Of a stretch of 64,000 bases of DNA, positions 23,201 to 34,395 are shown one piece after another. Position 1 is the first letter of the stretch; every line of letters begins with the position of its first letter. A program made the translations under genes and the position numbers. Source of the DNA: Perkinsus marinus ATCC 50983 (Eukaryota > Perkinsozoa > Perkinsida > Perkinsidae); contig NW_003211622.1 of NCBI RefSeq assembly GCF_000006405.1, positions 62,659-126,658 of the forward strand, given 5' to 3'. The notes under the pieces were generated by a model. It saw only the letters and a program-made list of their open reading frames with translations, had not been told where the DNA came from and ran no database searches.

Positions 23201-26200
23201 TAGCGACACCGATGCAGGGCTACTCATTGAAGTACCGTATGGATTGAAGCTGTTGGACGCATGCACACCGAGAGGGATGACGGTCGAGCTCACCTGTTTG
23301 GTAGGCCGCCACTCGGGGCTCTCTGAGCATTGCTATCATCAGCAGTGTATTTAGGATGAAGGATGCGTTGGAAAGCATCTGTAGCAGTGTTGGAATACAT
23401 TTTCGCTTTCCGCAGCTGAGATTAGGAGTTTCCATACTCATTATAGGAGTTTACATATGAATCTTGTAGAAATGTACAGGACCCAACAAGACTTGCAGAA
23501 TTTCCTCATAGTTTCCATACTGTCACTAACAGATGTGGTTGACCATGTGCCTACTCTTCCCACACTAGCCTTTAGTTTTCTCATCAGGTATCATACTTCC
23601 TCAACGGAGCGGAAGTTGGAGTCGACACGCCAGGCGGCCGCCTATCACTGCGGATCCGCCCAGCCACGGGAGTCATCCCTGCTGGGCCCAATAAGATCCT
23701 ATTGGACTTCGTCAATCCGTCTGAATTGTTCCGCAACACCCCTAGTGGAAGCACGCCTTGCGGTATGACTGAGTGTTGGACCTTGCGGTCGTTGCTCGAT
23801 ACTGAAGGCAGTCGGGAAGATTGGCGCAACATGCTGGAGAAGGAAGCCACAGTAGAGGCGTTCGACATCCACGATGAAATCGCCTCCGCTGAAATCATAC
23901 CGGACACCATTGGAAGGAATGACAGACCGGGCTTTGCAAATATTGTGGCGCTATCTATTCGCATGGAAAACGACGTAACTGAATCTCCCACCATGACAAT
24001 CAGAGCACCTCTAGGGTCCGTCTTCCCACAGGATTGTCTTGGGGGGATTCTTATCAACTTGGAGGAGTTCCTCACTCCCAGCCAAAAAGACAGCGTAAAA
24101 ATGTTCGAGCCAGGAGTCGAACCCACGGCCTGTATCAGCGACGAGCATTTACTCAGAGTTGAACTACCTGGAGGCCTCAGGGCTGGGGTCATATACGCCT
24201 TTGCAGTGAAGGTTCGGAATGCACTAGAGGAAACCGAGGAGGAAGGGTTCTGGTCTATCGAGTATGCTAAGGAGGCTAGTGCCCCTATCCCAGCGTTCAG
24301 CCTGTGGGTCGTATCTGGGATCGTAATCACCCCAACCCAAACCACTCGTCGTATACTGGCCTCGTCGGCAGAGGCAACGACTGACATCAACTATGTCACT
24401 ATTGATTTCAAAACTCATCATGAGATAAGACCTGGTGGGAGAATTCGAATCGTAGCTCCGAGTGACGGAACAGAGGAAGGCTCCTTTAAATTTATTCGAT
24501 ATACTCTGGAATGTGTTATCACACTACAGCAAGTTAGTGGTGACAGGGGACAGCTGACCACACTGTGGGGATCTGATGATGTCACTTGTATAGTAGAGGA
24601 AGATGCAAAGAATGTTGCTAACGTCAACATCATAAGCACGACCAAGGTGGCCCAAGCTCCTGTCAATGTAGCTCCCAGCAGTCGGCCCGTTCAGTCCATC
24701 CGTAGCGGTCTCCTTTATCGAGTTGTTGCGGTCGTATACAACCCACAGCAAGCGAACCAACAAGCGGCTATATGGGGCATCGAGACCTACGACAATACGT
24801 GGGGTTAGTGCGACAATCGCTTTTAGAGGAAATAGGCAGGTTCACGAACGTTGGGGGAAACCCTGACGTTTTCAATTCCGAGGCAGCACTACTGGACGCT
24901 GGCACGGCCACGGGCTTCCCGATCACCGTGGACCTCTATCGTTTTCTTATTACAAAAGGGGACGGCCCACAGGTGGGAGTCTCGAATTGACGACATATTA
25001 TCGCACATTTTGATCAGTATGGAGGAACCGAAGTCGTGGGTATTCAATTCCTTATAGTATTACAGACTGTGCTCGAACCCGGCGATGTGGTCCGCCTCAA
25101 AGCGCCGACGACGTTCAGCTTAGTACCCTCTGGCACGACGATCATGGGAGAGCTCGTCGTCCTCCTCCTCTTAGGAAGCCTTGGACAGCACTCAGAGAGC
25201 CTGTCGCGGCTTTTCGTGGATACAGGACCCGCCGCCTGAGGCCACAATGGAGTGTGATGGAGCTGTACTGACTTTGAGCTTCGACGAGCGTTACGGCTGT
25301 GATACACAAGTACGGCGATAGGATTGACTGCTCCAGAGTTCATCACGCAACTCTACGTTGCTGTTGTTGTTTCTTCAGCAATCGTGCTTGAATGAGATAA
25401 GCTTCATCTTGAGTACTATCAACCCGCTGGAGACTCCCCCACCTGAGGATAACTTCTGGGTTGTCCAACATGAACTGCCGACTGGTAGCCTTGGGAACTC
25501 CATCACCTTAGAGCCATCCTGTAGGTGCAGTAATGGCCTCTCGATCCGTTCAAGGCTGGCAGGTGTTGCCCTCATTTCTGTCTGCAACTGTCGACCTCAC
25601 AGGTGCGCTGGTGGATATCCTACTATGGTGTGGGATTATACTTAGGAACCTCTGATGCCGCGAACAGCCAGTCGGGGACGGAGATTGTCGTGTCGTTCAT
25701 GCCTGCGTCGACTGCTGATCTTGTCGAACTTACGGTAGGAGCTGCAGAACACCACTCCGAATGAGGCCAGGTGGAAGGTCCTCCAGCCGAGTGGCTTTGA
25801 CCTTTCCTCTGCCCTATCGGTGAGTGCCAATCATGTGGTTGTTGAGGCCGCGGCGACAAGCATAAAGATTCGGGGGGCCTTTGTCGCTCCTCCGAGCACC
25901 AATCCGACGGAAGGTTCCACTGTCGTTCGAATCTCTATTTGACGCGTCGATCGTCAGAGAGCCGTGTCACGCTTCGCCTGAGAGGGATGGTCCTGGGGTA
26001 TCCCGGTGGCTTGACCAGATGGCAACTACGGACATTCTATGCTGAGGCCTTACAGGACTCGCAGAGTATCTATGGTTTCCTATTGCCTGGCAAGGTAACG
26101 TTGGGGAGAAGTAGCGTCATTAAAGTCATGGCTTTCCAGTTCGAAGTCCTTGACGAAAGTATAGTGGCTGAGTACCAAGGAGACTCTCATTCGCTCTTAT

Positions 26201-29068
26201 CGAGCCTTCCAATGAGGGTGAGTCTGCGCATGACGTGTGTAAGTTCACTGCAGTCTCGTAGGGCGGAGAGGTCGCAACGGTCCGACTGACCTTTTCATTG
26301 TCGATGCCGCTCTCTGGTGGTGATCTCTTGATCGTGCACGCTCCAGCTTATACGATTCTGGCAGCAGCAACTACATCGGAGATACCACAAAGGTAGACCT
26401 CTTCCGGAAGCTCGGCCATTCGAGGAGTTCACCTCCTATCAGTCTCGGCCGGAGCCCGTCCATTAACATTTCCACTGAGTCCGCTCAGCAACTGCAACTT
26501 CGAATACTGGACACTGGCAGCTCCCTACATGGTAAGTATCTCGAAAGGCTTTTCTCTGAGATTAACTTGCCTTGGATTAAGATTTGAATGCTGCGATAAT
26601 CCAACCCTTACCACAAGAGACTATCCTCGCCAACGAAAAGTACATCATCAGTATGGAGGTCGTCACTCCATCGGAGATCGGTGGCGGCGAGAAGTAGTCG
26701 CTGTTCCCCTTGAAGTGGTCACTTGTTGATTGCTAGTTGGCTTCTCGAGACCTGGACGGATGAACCCCAATATAGCGTCGCTCGACAACCCAGCAACACC
26801 AATGATCGAAGCATGCCTTCGTTCGCTCTAGCCTATAAGTACTTGTTGACTGTGCGGACTGCCAGGGCAACGCCTACTGCTGAGGCTGTGGTAAGGTTAT
26901 TATCACTTCAGCATGTTCCAACACTGCTTCTGTAGATCACTATAGTCGCTAACCTGAAGATGTCGCCTATTGAACAGCTGCTATTGACTGCTCCAGCAGG
27001 TGAACTCAGCGTATTGTGGCTGGGTTTGATCTGATGTAGGCTTCGCATTCACCTCAAACTGCCTTGTGGCGACGACTACCACTGTGGAGGAAGAGACTGG
27101 CTCGTTGACAGGAGAGTCAACGGTGACCACCCGAGTGATACCGAGTGAGGGAGATGTCATCAGGTTAGTTCGGACTGGTACACCTCTGGTCCGATCTGCC
27201 CTCAGATGCACGCCATCGGCGGAATCAGCGAGGCTCATGCTGGCGGATTTCGCCTGTTGTGGGTTGGCAGACCGCATAACCGCTAGATTGAGGGCAGGCG
27301 ACTCCGTGTGAATGCCCGGTTGATACTCTTTTTCTCTTCAGGTGACCTGCCCCGAGGTTCTATCTCAATCGAGACCGTACTGGACCATGCAAGGTCTCGC
27401 CCAGCAAAGGTGAACATTTCTCTGCAGGGCAAATATTTTTACTTCTTCGTAGCGATACCGGTCTCGAGGATATCATAGGTTGGGGCGTAGACTTCACTGG
27501 TTTCGATATCACTGCCATGTCTCATGCGCGATTCCACTACCCTAGAGTGGTACGAGCAAGTACCTATCTAGGGGTGGAGTTCACGACGACACAAAGGCTG
27601 AGTGGGGGAGGGACAGTGAGAGTAGCTCAATGGCTCGGGCAGCTGACATTGTATCAGATCCGCGTGGATCTGCCGTCCTCGGCAACAGCAACATGTGTAT
27701 CGTTCGCGAGGCTGAGCTTGATAGAGAGTGAAGACGGTTGGGCTGGATGTGAGATACCTCTTGATACGGTGGGTCGCCTGGGAGGCTACCAGCGACCCCT
27801 GCACACCCTCAGAACAGTGCGGTCGTAATCTTCAATACGACGTTACTACCTGGCACTTACTCGTTTGTCTTGGGGCTAATGTTGACCAGCATTATCTCCT
27901 CGACGGAGTACTTCTCTCTCTATCTTGTTTCCCGTCAAGGCACAGTTGTGGACGCCGCTGTTAGGGTGAGCACATAGTGTAGTCAGGACCGGCAAGTGTC
28001 TTTACTCAGATACCTGCTGTCGCAGCGATCCCTGGGTTGATCGTCAGCCCCCAACCTATTGTTTTATCGGCAGATGGAATAGCCAATCTACCTGATTCTG
28101 TGTTGTTACTCGATGAGACGATTGCTGAAGTTGTTGGCAAAAGTTCTGGAACAGACAATCTGACGTGTAACCATTAGCATTGAAGTCTTCCCTCCCAAGT
28201 CCATGGTTTTCCAGATAGCAGTCCCTTCGACACTGCATCTGGTAAGCCCTTGCCTGGTCGAATCATCCAAGTGACGTTGCCTCTTGATGTACAGGCCCAG
28301 GTGCTGCAGACCGGCTGGTCATCGTCTTACTATCGCAAGTTGCATGTTTTAGATACCCGCAAACCCTGCAGTCAGTCGAGTGCTTGTCACATGCCCCAAA
28401 GGGTTCGGCCATGTCATCACATTGGATGCGCCTCTCGCCCTTCAAGTGCGTAGAGTTAGGCTCACAGTGCTACTGATGATCGTGTTAGGTTCAACTTGAA
28501 GGGTTCGTAACCGCAGATGAAGGCTATGTGGCACTGACTGATGATGACACGTCGTTTGCTGTAATTCTTAGCCAGAATACTTCGATGAGCGCTGGGAGGT
28601 GAGCGTGCCTATGCGTCTTATCGTCGTGTATTTTGCACAGATACGGAGTGACATTCCCCGTTTTGGTCGCGGACATCTCCCCACCTGTGAATCTCTGGAG
28701 TTTGAGTTTCTGCGAGGATGAGCTTGGTAAGACGCCGCTGTAGACCGCCATGGCCCAAATTACTTCAAGGTGTCGGTTGCCAAGATTCCGAGGATTCTGC
28801 CGTCATCACCACGTTCGTTTTCCCGGGATTCGGCATCGCCTTCAGCGATGAAACAACCCAGAATGGTGGCTCGTCAGCCTCTGTGGGACTCTGTGCAATT
28901 TTCGCCATGATCATGATCTTGAACGTACTTTCCGAAGTCCTCACACCTTATCATGCTTGGTTTGTTGCGTACTGCCGAGTGCACCATCGTAGACGTGTAC
29001 CGAACACAGTGTTGCGGATACTGGCTACTAGTAGGTGTCCCGAACCGGTTCAGCGGTGGGTGAAATAA
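14217..29068 (+). CDS. Giant secreted/membrane cysteine-rich repeat protein (multi-exon)
   Basis: A nearly continuous set of plus-strand exons separated by short GT-AG introns (often 45-46 nt, for example one ending TGTCCATCTCAG near 23158). The start at 14217 gives a signal-like sequence (MLIGMSLYNVLLATCSVITI). Cys-rich modules follow, including GVFRFCFSKDSS and NTFGICYCPAHQGCGSYTDF (14970-15725). From about 22 kb on a repeated domain recurs with the core 'GD-x-I/V-R-I/L-x-A-P': DIRLTAPADFQW, GGRIRIVAPSDG, GDVVRLKAPTTF, GDVIRLVRTGTP. Each is often followed by a Cys and a 'Y.F...V.NP' strand. The longest exon is 23590-24808. The C-terminus near 28.9 kb has a hydrophobic span (SVGLCAIFAMIMILNVLSEV), then HHRRR and a stop at 29068. 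It looks like a type I surface protein of several thousand residues. The family is not named and the exon map is incomplete; it could be two adjacent genes. Confidence 0.6.
22054..22206 (+). mobile_element. hAT-type MITE, copy C, at an intron of the giant gene
   Basis: Shared parts are GGAATATGTGCGAGGTCAACTACGCGTGTTGGT at the left (matching copy B's GCATGGTCAACCACATGTGTTGG) and ACATATATTCCTACACTG at the right end. The middle is diverged and shorter, and the left end is uncertain. Coding resumes downstream with TFEIAVSLPHLPYTL after an acceptor at ACGTTTCAG. Exact splicing was not resolved. Confidence 0.6.
22722..22916 (-). mobile_element. hAT-type MITE, copy D, at an intron of the giant gene (reverse orientation)
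   Basis: On the plus strand it begins CAGTGTGGTGATATACG and ends TATTTTCCCACGCTG. Internal TCCCTCAGCTGAGCTCAGG and CACATGTAGTTGAGC are the complements of copy B blocks. Its length, 195 bp, equals copy B. The flanking octamers CCTTTCAG (22714-22721) and CCTCTTAG (22917-22924) match at 6 of 8 positions, a decayed target duplication. The exon FPDFVSASGPNTFYLETSIS follows soon after. The reading phase across this intron was not resolved by eye. Confidence 0.7.
23385..23567 (-). mobile_element. hAT-type MITE, copy E, forming an intron of the giant gene (reverse orientation)
   Basis: On the plus strand it starts CAGTGTTGGAATACATTTTC and ends TCTTCCCACACTA, with the internal CCATACTGTCACTAACAGATG complementary to copy B. 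Splicing 23389-23588 (GTTGGAATAC...CTCATCAG) joins SVFRMKDALESICSS in phase 0 to VSYFLNGAEVGVDTPGG. The donor GT therefore lies inside the terminal repeat (CAGT|GTTGG), and the acceptor lies about 20 nt beyond the other end. The flanking octamers agree only weakly. Confidence 0.7.
24105..24172 (-). other. tRNA-like sequence within a coding exon of the giant gene
   Basis: The minus strand reads TAGTTCAACTCTGAGTAAATG (A-box-like), an anticodon region with CTGATA (GAT, Ile-like), and the B-box GTGGGTTCGACTCCTGG. On the plus strand the same bases are in frame as FEPGVEPTACISDEH inside the exon. It may be a tRNA-derived insertion now translated, or chance. Confidence 0.45.
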
Positions 29069-29859
29069 TAGGATTTGATGTTAGTATACGCTTACCGCGA
29101 GCTGATCCCTCAGCTTATCAGCTACGTACTGGTATCGTTGGAATCATTCTCACGATGAGGCGAATGTGATTGTATCGAAGAAGGCTCCCACGGCTCAGCT
29201 GAATGTTTTGGCAATTGACAGGAGCTACTGGTGTGATCATCCAGCACTCTTTCCAGGGTTTTGATGAGCTTCAGTTATGTGCTTTTTTTGAACGCAGAGC
29301 GTTTAGCAATAAACATCGTCGGGATTTTGCTATAGCCAATTCCACTCTTGATCTGTCCACGAAAGTGCTCTCGTAGTACAAGGTGGCCTCCGATGAGTTG
29401 CGTGTAGTCTGTCGAAGTATCGATGTGACAAGATACGTTATTGACAAGTTGCGGTGCCTTGGCACTCTCTGGAATATCCCAATCAGCGACTCGGTTCACG
29501 GTTCGTCTCAGTTCATGCACGTTTCATCTTTGAACCCGCTTCCGAGGAACTCTATTCACGATGACTCTCCGATTCTGTTAAGACCAACTTCCTTTTGCAA
29601 CTCGAATCGGACTATTGCAGGTATAGAAACCATGGAAAAACTGCGTATGCTTTTCGAAAGCGGCCTCCGACGCAGGAGTTGGATCTCGCACCGGTGAAAT
29701 TGAAAAAAGTGCGGTATGGCATGAAAGCGACATCGTTCATCACAGGCTGGAGAATTTACGCAGGCACTCCGCCTTCCCGAGATCCGGGCCGACTCTGGCT
29801 TCGACGTATTTATCACGAGCCTGATAAGAGACTAGCGTCTTTATCCGCTATTGAGTTTC
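29069..29859. other. Spacer with an ambiguous small gene
   Basis: A minus-strand frame at 29275-29520 (WDIPESAKAPQLVNNVSCHI...) and a plus-strand stretch at 29595-29830 (KTAYAFRKRPPTQELDLAPV...) both read plausibly but neither shows a known domain. The plus reading could be a small basic protein. The first 200 bases probably hold the 3' UTR of the giant gene. Confidence 0.3.
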
Positions 29860-31113
29860 TCAACCAACCTGGTTTGTCGAGTAGCTGATAATGTCGGCGA
29901 TTTGGACATGTGCTGGCCGTGTCACAGAATATATGATCTGATCCGCGATATCCTCTGGGTTGAGATAAACAATGTTATCATAGACAGAGTCAGCAGTAGA
30001 AAACATAGAGGGGGAGTGGTTGAAGCGAGCCTGAACAGTAACGATCACAAAAGCTGCGCGGCCTCATTGGGTACCCGCTGGAATTCAGTATGAACCATGC
30101 CAGGGGAGATATTGGTGATTCGAATTGGCGTGTCCACGATATCCATACGGGCGGCCATCGCGTATCCATTCAAGGCGTATTTGGTAGCGGTGTAAACAGA
30201 AGAATGATCACAAGGCTGAGAGTAGCACTCATCACCATTGATCGTGCACTTCTTCTTACCTCAGTGGCTGATATCGAACTAACGTTCACAACGTGACCGC
30301 GTCCTTGGCGCAGCATGCCTGGGAGGAACAGTCTTATTAATGCCATATAGCCGATCACATTCACCTGAGGAGGGTAGAGTGTGGTATCTAAATGTACATA
30401 CCAACCAGATATGCAAATTTGGGAAATGTGCATCATTCTGGAGAACGAATTATTGTGAAGAAGTTGTCGCTATCACAGTCCCAAAAGGGTACTCTGATCA
30501 CAACACATGTTCATAGTCATGGTTGCATTGTATATGCGATATAGTTTCAGATCGGTTCTTATCAATCTCGAAAAATAAACGACATTTTTTTCACATTTTC
30601 CCATCAAATTGGCACACACTGCATACGAGGGAGGCCTTTGTGGGTACATTGAACATGTTGTGAATATCAGTGACATCAGCTTCCCAAGCGGCTGGTCTGC
30701 CGACTGCATAACCAGCATTGTTCACGAGGATGTCAAGTGAGCCGCCAACCTGAGAGGTCAGAGACACTTGTTAACAACCTATCGTGGTAAGTGACCTACC
30801 TCATCGACGATCCGCTGCATTTTATCCACATTCTTCAGATCAAATACGATGGGATGGATCTTAGTTCCTGGTAGTTTCTCGAGTTCCGTTTTCAAAGCCT
30901 TCAGCCGGTCTTCCCGCCGACCAATCTGCCACAAGGAATCGAAATAGTTTCCCAGAGCTGGGTGTGTATAAAACTTACAAGGTAAATTTCGCAGCCGATC
31001 TCGGCGAAGCGACGAGCGGTAGCCTCTCCAATGCCAGCAGTAGCACCAGTGATGAGGACTCGTGAGCCTTTGATGTCCACGGGATGGTATAGCTTGGATG
31101 GTGGCAGAGCCAT
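29860..31113 (-). CDS. Short-chain dehydrogenase/reductase (classical SDR)
   Basis: This is an NAD(P)-dependent oxidoreductase with unknown substrate. From ATG 31113 the N-terminus gives VLITGATAGIGEATARRFAE (the TGxxxGIG nucleotide-binding motif). Later exons give GRREDRLKALKTELEKLPG, LDILVNNAGYAVGRPAAWE (NNAG motif), then VIGYMALIRLFLPGMLRQGR with HVVNVSSISATE (catalytic Ser) and YTATKYALNGYAMAARMD (catalytic YxxxK), then NISPGMVHTEFQR. The end is VYLNPEDIADQIIYSVTRPA and a stop at 29860-29862. All active-site parts are present. The pattern resembles the YdfG/serine 3-dehydrogenase-type group. Several short introns interrupt it, one of them larger (about 30440-30600). Confidence 0.88.
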
Positions 31114-32134
31114 TGTTAGTGAATGCTAGTCAGAGTCCAGTGAGAGACGCAGATGAGTGCCTGGTGCTTATTCACAAGGAGATCTATATGACGTTGGAAG
31201 ATGCTTTGTATATGGACTAACGTGGCCATCCTGCTGGAACACCCGGGAGCCCTGAGTGTAGCGGTAAGGCCCTTATGAGGTCTCCTTCTGCAGGTTATGG
31301 ATAATGGGTAACATGTCCATGCTCAGTTAAGGCAAACCTCTGCTGTCTGTGGTGCTTTCCTTGACATCACTCAACAACACGACCTACAGACGACAGTCGT
31401 CTCGCCCACGTCCGACTATCGTGATGAGCTCTCGAGGAGTCTCGAGATCAACAATAGGGTGGCCACTCAAAATCTTGAACATAAGTTTTGGATAAGAGAT
31501 GTGAGTAGAGGAGACTAAAGACCACCTTGTAGATGTGAAAAGAGTCTTCATCGAGAGGACTTTTGTTAAGGTCTAGCACCGTTGCCAGTTCTGATGACCA
31601 TGTTAGCCCGTGGTTGATCAGCTGAAGTCCATTTAAACGTTATGGACACCCTACATCTTGGTGAGTGCATCGCGATACTACTGTCTTAGATGAATCATGA
31701 GTTTTTGTCCTGAATATAGACTGTAGTGTGTCTGAGTCGCTAGGCGGTCTCCCTCGATCGAAACGGTCCTCAATCACGAGCAATGAATGATCTAATTATC
31801 ACATCGTTCTGCTCTAAGGCTCCGACCAACTTCGCATGCGTCTTCCCCCATCCTCGCGGTCTTCCTCGAGCATACTGGCTAGCAATGCTAGTCACGCATT
31901 GCAACTAGCAAATTTATGGTGACGTAACAAGCGCACGCCACTCTAATCGATTTGCTTCGCTGAGAATTCGCACTAAGATTTTTCTCAAGCTTAAGTTGAG
32001 TCGCATCGTCTTCATGACAGTCGTATCTTCGATTGTGAGTTTTGTACTTTGTATACTTTCGCATCGGTTAGTACTGTACAGATCTTACGGTCGCCTTCGT
32101 CGTAGTTTTCCAATCTTCCTCCATATTCTTCAAC
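31114..32134. other. About 1 kb intergenic region between divergent genes
   Basis: It separates the start of the SDR (minus) from the start of the deaminase (plus), so it should hold both promoters. No repeats, tRNA-like boxes or coding exons were recognised. Confidence 0.45.
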
Positions 32135-33120
32135 ATGTCATCCGACCAACAACAGACTCCTTCCCCCAAGGCCACCATCACTAAGGTGGATGAGTGCTTC
32201 ATGACGGCAGCTTGCATGAGTGCTACTGCTGGTGTTATCCTCCGTCACGGTGGTCCCTTCGGTGCTGCTGTTGTTCGTGATGGTATGCCTATCAGCTGCG
32301 CTCATAACACTGTTCTCTACAATAAGGACCCCACCTGCCATGCTGAGGTTAACGCCATACGTCATGCGGTCCGTCATCTCGGCCGCTCTGAGCTCTCTGA
32401 TTGCGTCTTGTACACTTCATGTGAGCCCTGCCCTATGTGCTGGGGTGCAATCATGGCTAGTGGCCTCAAGGTTATGTATGTTGGTGCTGATCGTTACTGT
32501 GCTGCTAAATTCGGTTTCGATGACAAGGCATTCTATGACGAGTTTGCCGGTCCCGAATCTGGTAGTATGATGCCTGTCAATCCTGCTAAGACTGAGGAAG
32601 ATGAGAAGTGGATGGCTAAGGTAGGAAGAGGTGATTTGCTCTGCTCATTATTGATTTTATCTTTTTGCAGCTTACCTCTCATTCCCACGTCCTTGTCGTC
32701 TCGTCCGCTGGTGAACTCGTTGGTGATAGTCTCTCCCGTGGCTCCGACCGTGGTGACGCTTTGGACACTCCCATGGTTCGGGCTATCCGAATGGCTGCCC
32801 TCACTCTCGGTACGCATGAGTTGAGCGGATGCAAAGTGTAAGCTATTGATAAGTAAATTGTGACCATTCTGAAGTTGATATATCTCAGGTATGCTAGCAC
32901 TCAGCCTGATGTGTTCTCTCATTGTGCCTGTCTGTGGGCTCGCATCTCACAGTTGTTCTATGCCGAACGTGCTGCCGACGAGTCGGAGGCTAGCTACCAG
33001 AGGCAGCAGCTCGCTTTGAAGGCTGAGGACCGCGATTTGATGACCACTTGGGGTTGCGCTGTCGAGGAGTGTGAAAATGTTTTCAAGCAGTGGAAGAGTC
33101 TTTCTGGACAAATCTATTAA
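32135..33120 (+). CDS. Guanine/cytosine-type nucleobase deaminase with a degenerate second domain
   Basis: Exons are 32135-32620, 32671-32837 and 32889-33120; introns of 50 and 51 nt keep the frame. Domain 1 is a complete zinc deaminase of the cytidine/deoxycytidylate superfamily: PFGAAVVRDGMPISCAHNTV, CHAEVNAIRHAV (His ligand and catalytic Glu) and YTSCEPCPMCWGAIMASG (two Cys ligands). It is closest in pattern to guanine deaminase GuaD. Domain 2 repeats the fold: VLVVSSAGELVGDSLSRGSD, DTPMVRAIRMAALTLGTHEL, SGCKVYASTQPDVFSHCACL and WARISQLFYAERA. The HAE and CxxC motifs have become TPM and TQPDVFSHC, so domain 2 should be inactive. Substrate is inferred, not proven. Confidence 0.85.
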
Positions 33121-33341
33121 GTGTCTTATACTTTACCCAAGTCGGCCACGGAATCGAGGTTGCGACTTAGGTTGTAGTAAGTGCTTACATCTTATCTATT
33201 GTTTTCTGCTGTATTCCTACCTGTTATCAGGCTGAGAAAATTGTATTTATAGTTACTGTCATAAGTTGACCAATGTCTAGGAAGTTGAAGTATTGGGTTT
33301 GGAAACTGTTAATTAGCATTATATTAGGAATCTCTCCTGAG

Positions 33342-34395
33342 ATGCCCAGTAGATCCTATGCATCGGCGTTAAGAGGTAGGGGGAATTGGAGGGGAATTCA
33401 GACATTGTGGAAGCAGGTGGTGTCCCACCTGCATCATCTGTTGTTGCGAAGCGGCCGTTGGATGGTAAGAGAGCGATGACTTTGGATCAGCTTGAGGAGG
33501 TGGGCTCTATTCGGAGTGGTTTCGGTCTACAAGACGTTGTAGGTCCGTGAAGCCTTTGCATTGTTCGATAGTGACAACTCTGGTTGTATAGATGCTAGGG
33601 AAATCAAGGCGGCTATGAGAGCGTTAGGAATAGAAGATGTAGTGGTGTTGTGGTATGGGGTTGGGGTAATTGAGTTTTGTAGGTTAGTAAGGATATGGTG
33701 GGCAGAATGTTGGCAGATGTTGGTAAACATCCCAGTCAGACAGTTACTCTAGATGAGTTCTGTGATATGATGGCACCTAAGATGGTATTATGACTAAGGG
33801 GGCATCGGCACATCAGTCTGTGGCTTGGAAACGATAAACGTGATTGATTGTCGTCTTCAAGGAGGCTGGATGCTATCAGCAGTTTCCCGTATGGTTCAAT
33901 GTTTCATCCGAGTCATACTCGTAGTCGAATCAGCTGCGATTTATCAGTACTGATCATATTCGTGGCTATTCAGGCAAGCAAAGACTCCAGAGAGGAGATT
34001 ATGAAAATATTCAAGCTCTTCGATGAGGATAATATAGGTAGTGTGGTGTAGGGCTCTACTATAAGATACAGGATAGTATGAGGCGACGCTGGCCGTCTGT
34101 TGAGTTGGGTATAGTCACCCACGGTATGCTCATACAATGCAGGTAAGATAACCTTCCGAAGCCTGAAGAGGGTCTCAACGGAATTGGGGGAGAACATACC
34201 AGACGATGAGTTGATGGAGATGATTGAGGAAGCCGATCGATCAGGTTGAGACAGATCGGCTCAGAATGAGTTTATATCGGATCATGCTCAGGCGATGGGA
34301 CCATCTCTTTTGATGAATTTTATCGGGTCATGCGACGGAATACCAACGGTAGCGGGTGCTTATTGGACGATTTCGACTCTGACGAAGACCTGTAA
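33342..34395 (+). CDS. Centrin (caltractin)
   Basis: An EF-hand calcium-binding protein of basal bodies and centrosomes. Seven exons rejoin in frame: 33342-33375, 33417-33499, 33543-33638, 33683-33784, 33974-34037, 34143-34244 and 34292-34395. The start gives [19 protein letters not shown], the usual variable basic tail. [19 protein letters not shown] then leads into [20 protein letters not shown] (EF1, with the centrin-typical 'AMRALG'). A degenerate EF2 has [17 protein letters not shown]3 has [20 protein letters not shown], and EF4 has [20 protein letters not shown]. The total is near the usual 170-190 residues. Introns are 41-50 nt except two longer ones, of 189 and 105 nt. Confidence 0.9.

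Noticed and set aside
23584-24390. 268-codon minus-strand frame
   Set aside because: It is the complement of the longest exon of the giant gene, which carries the repeat motifs and joins neighbours by introns; no domain is visible on the minus strand.
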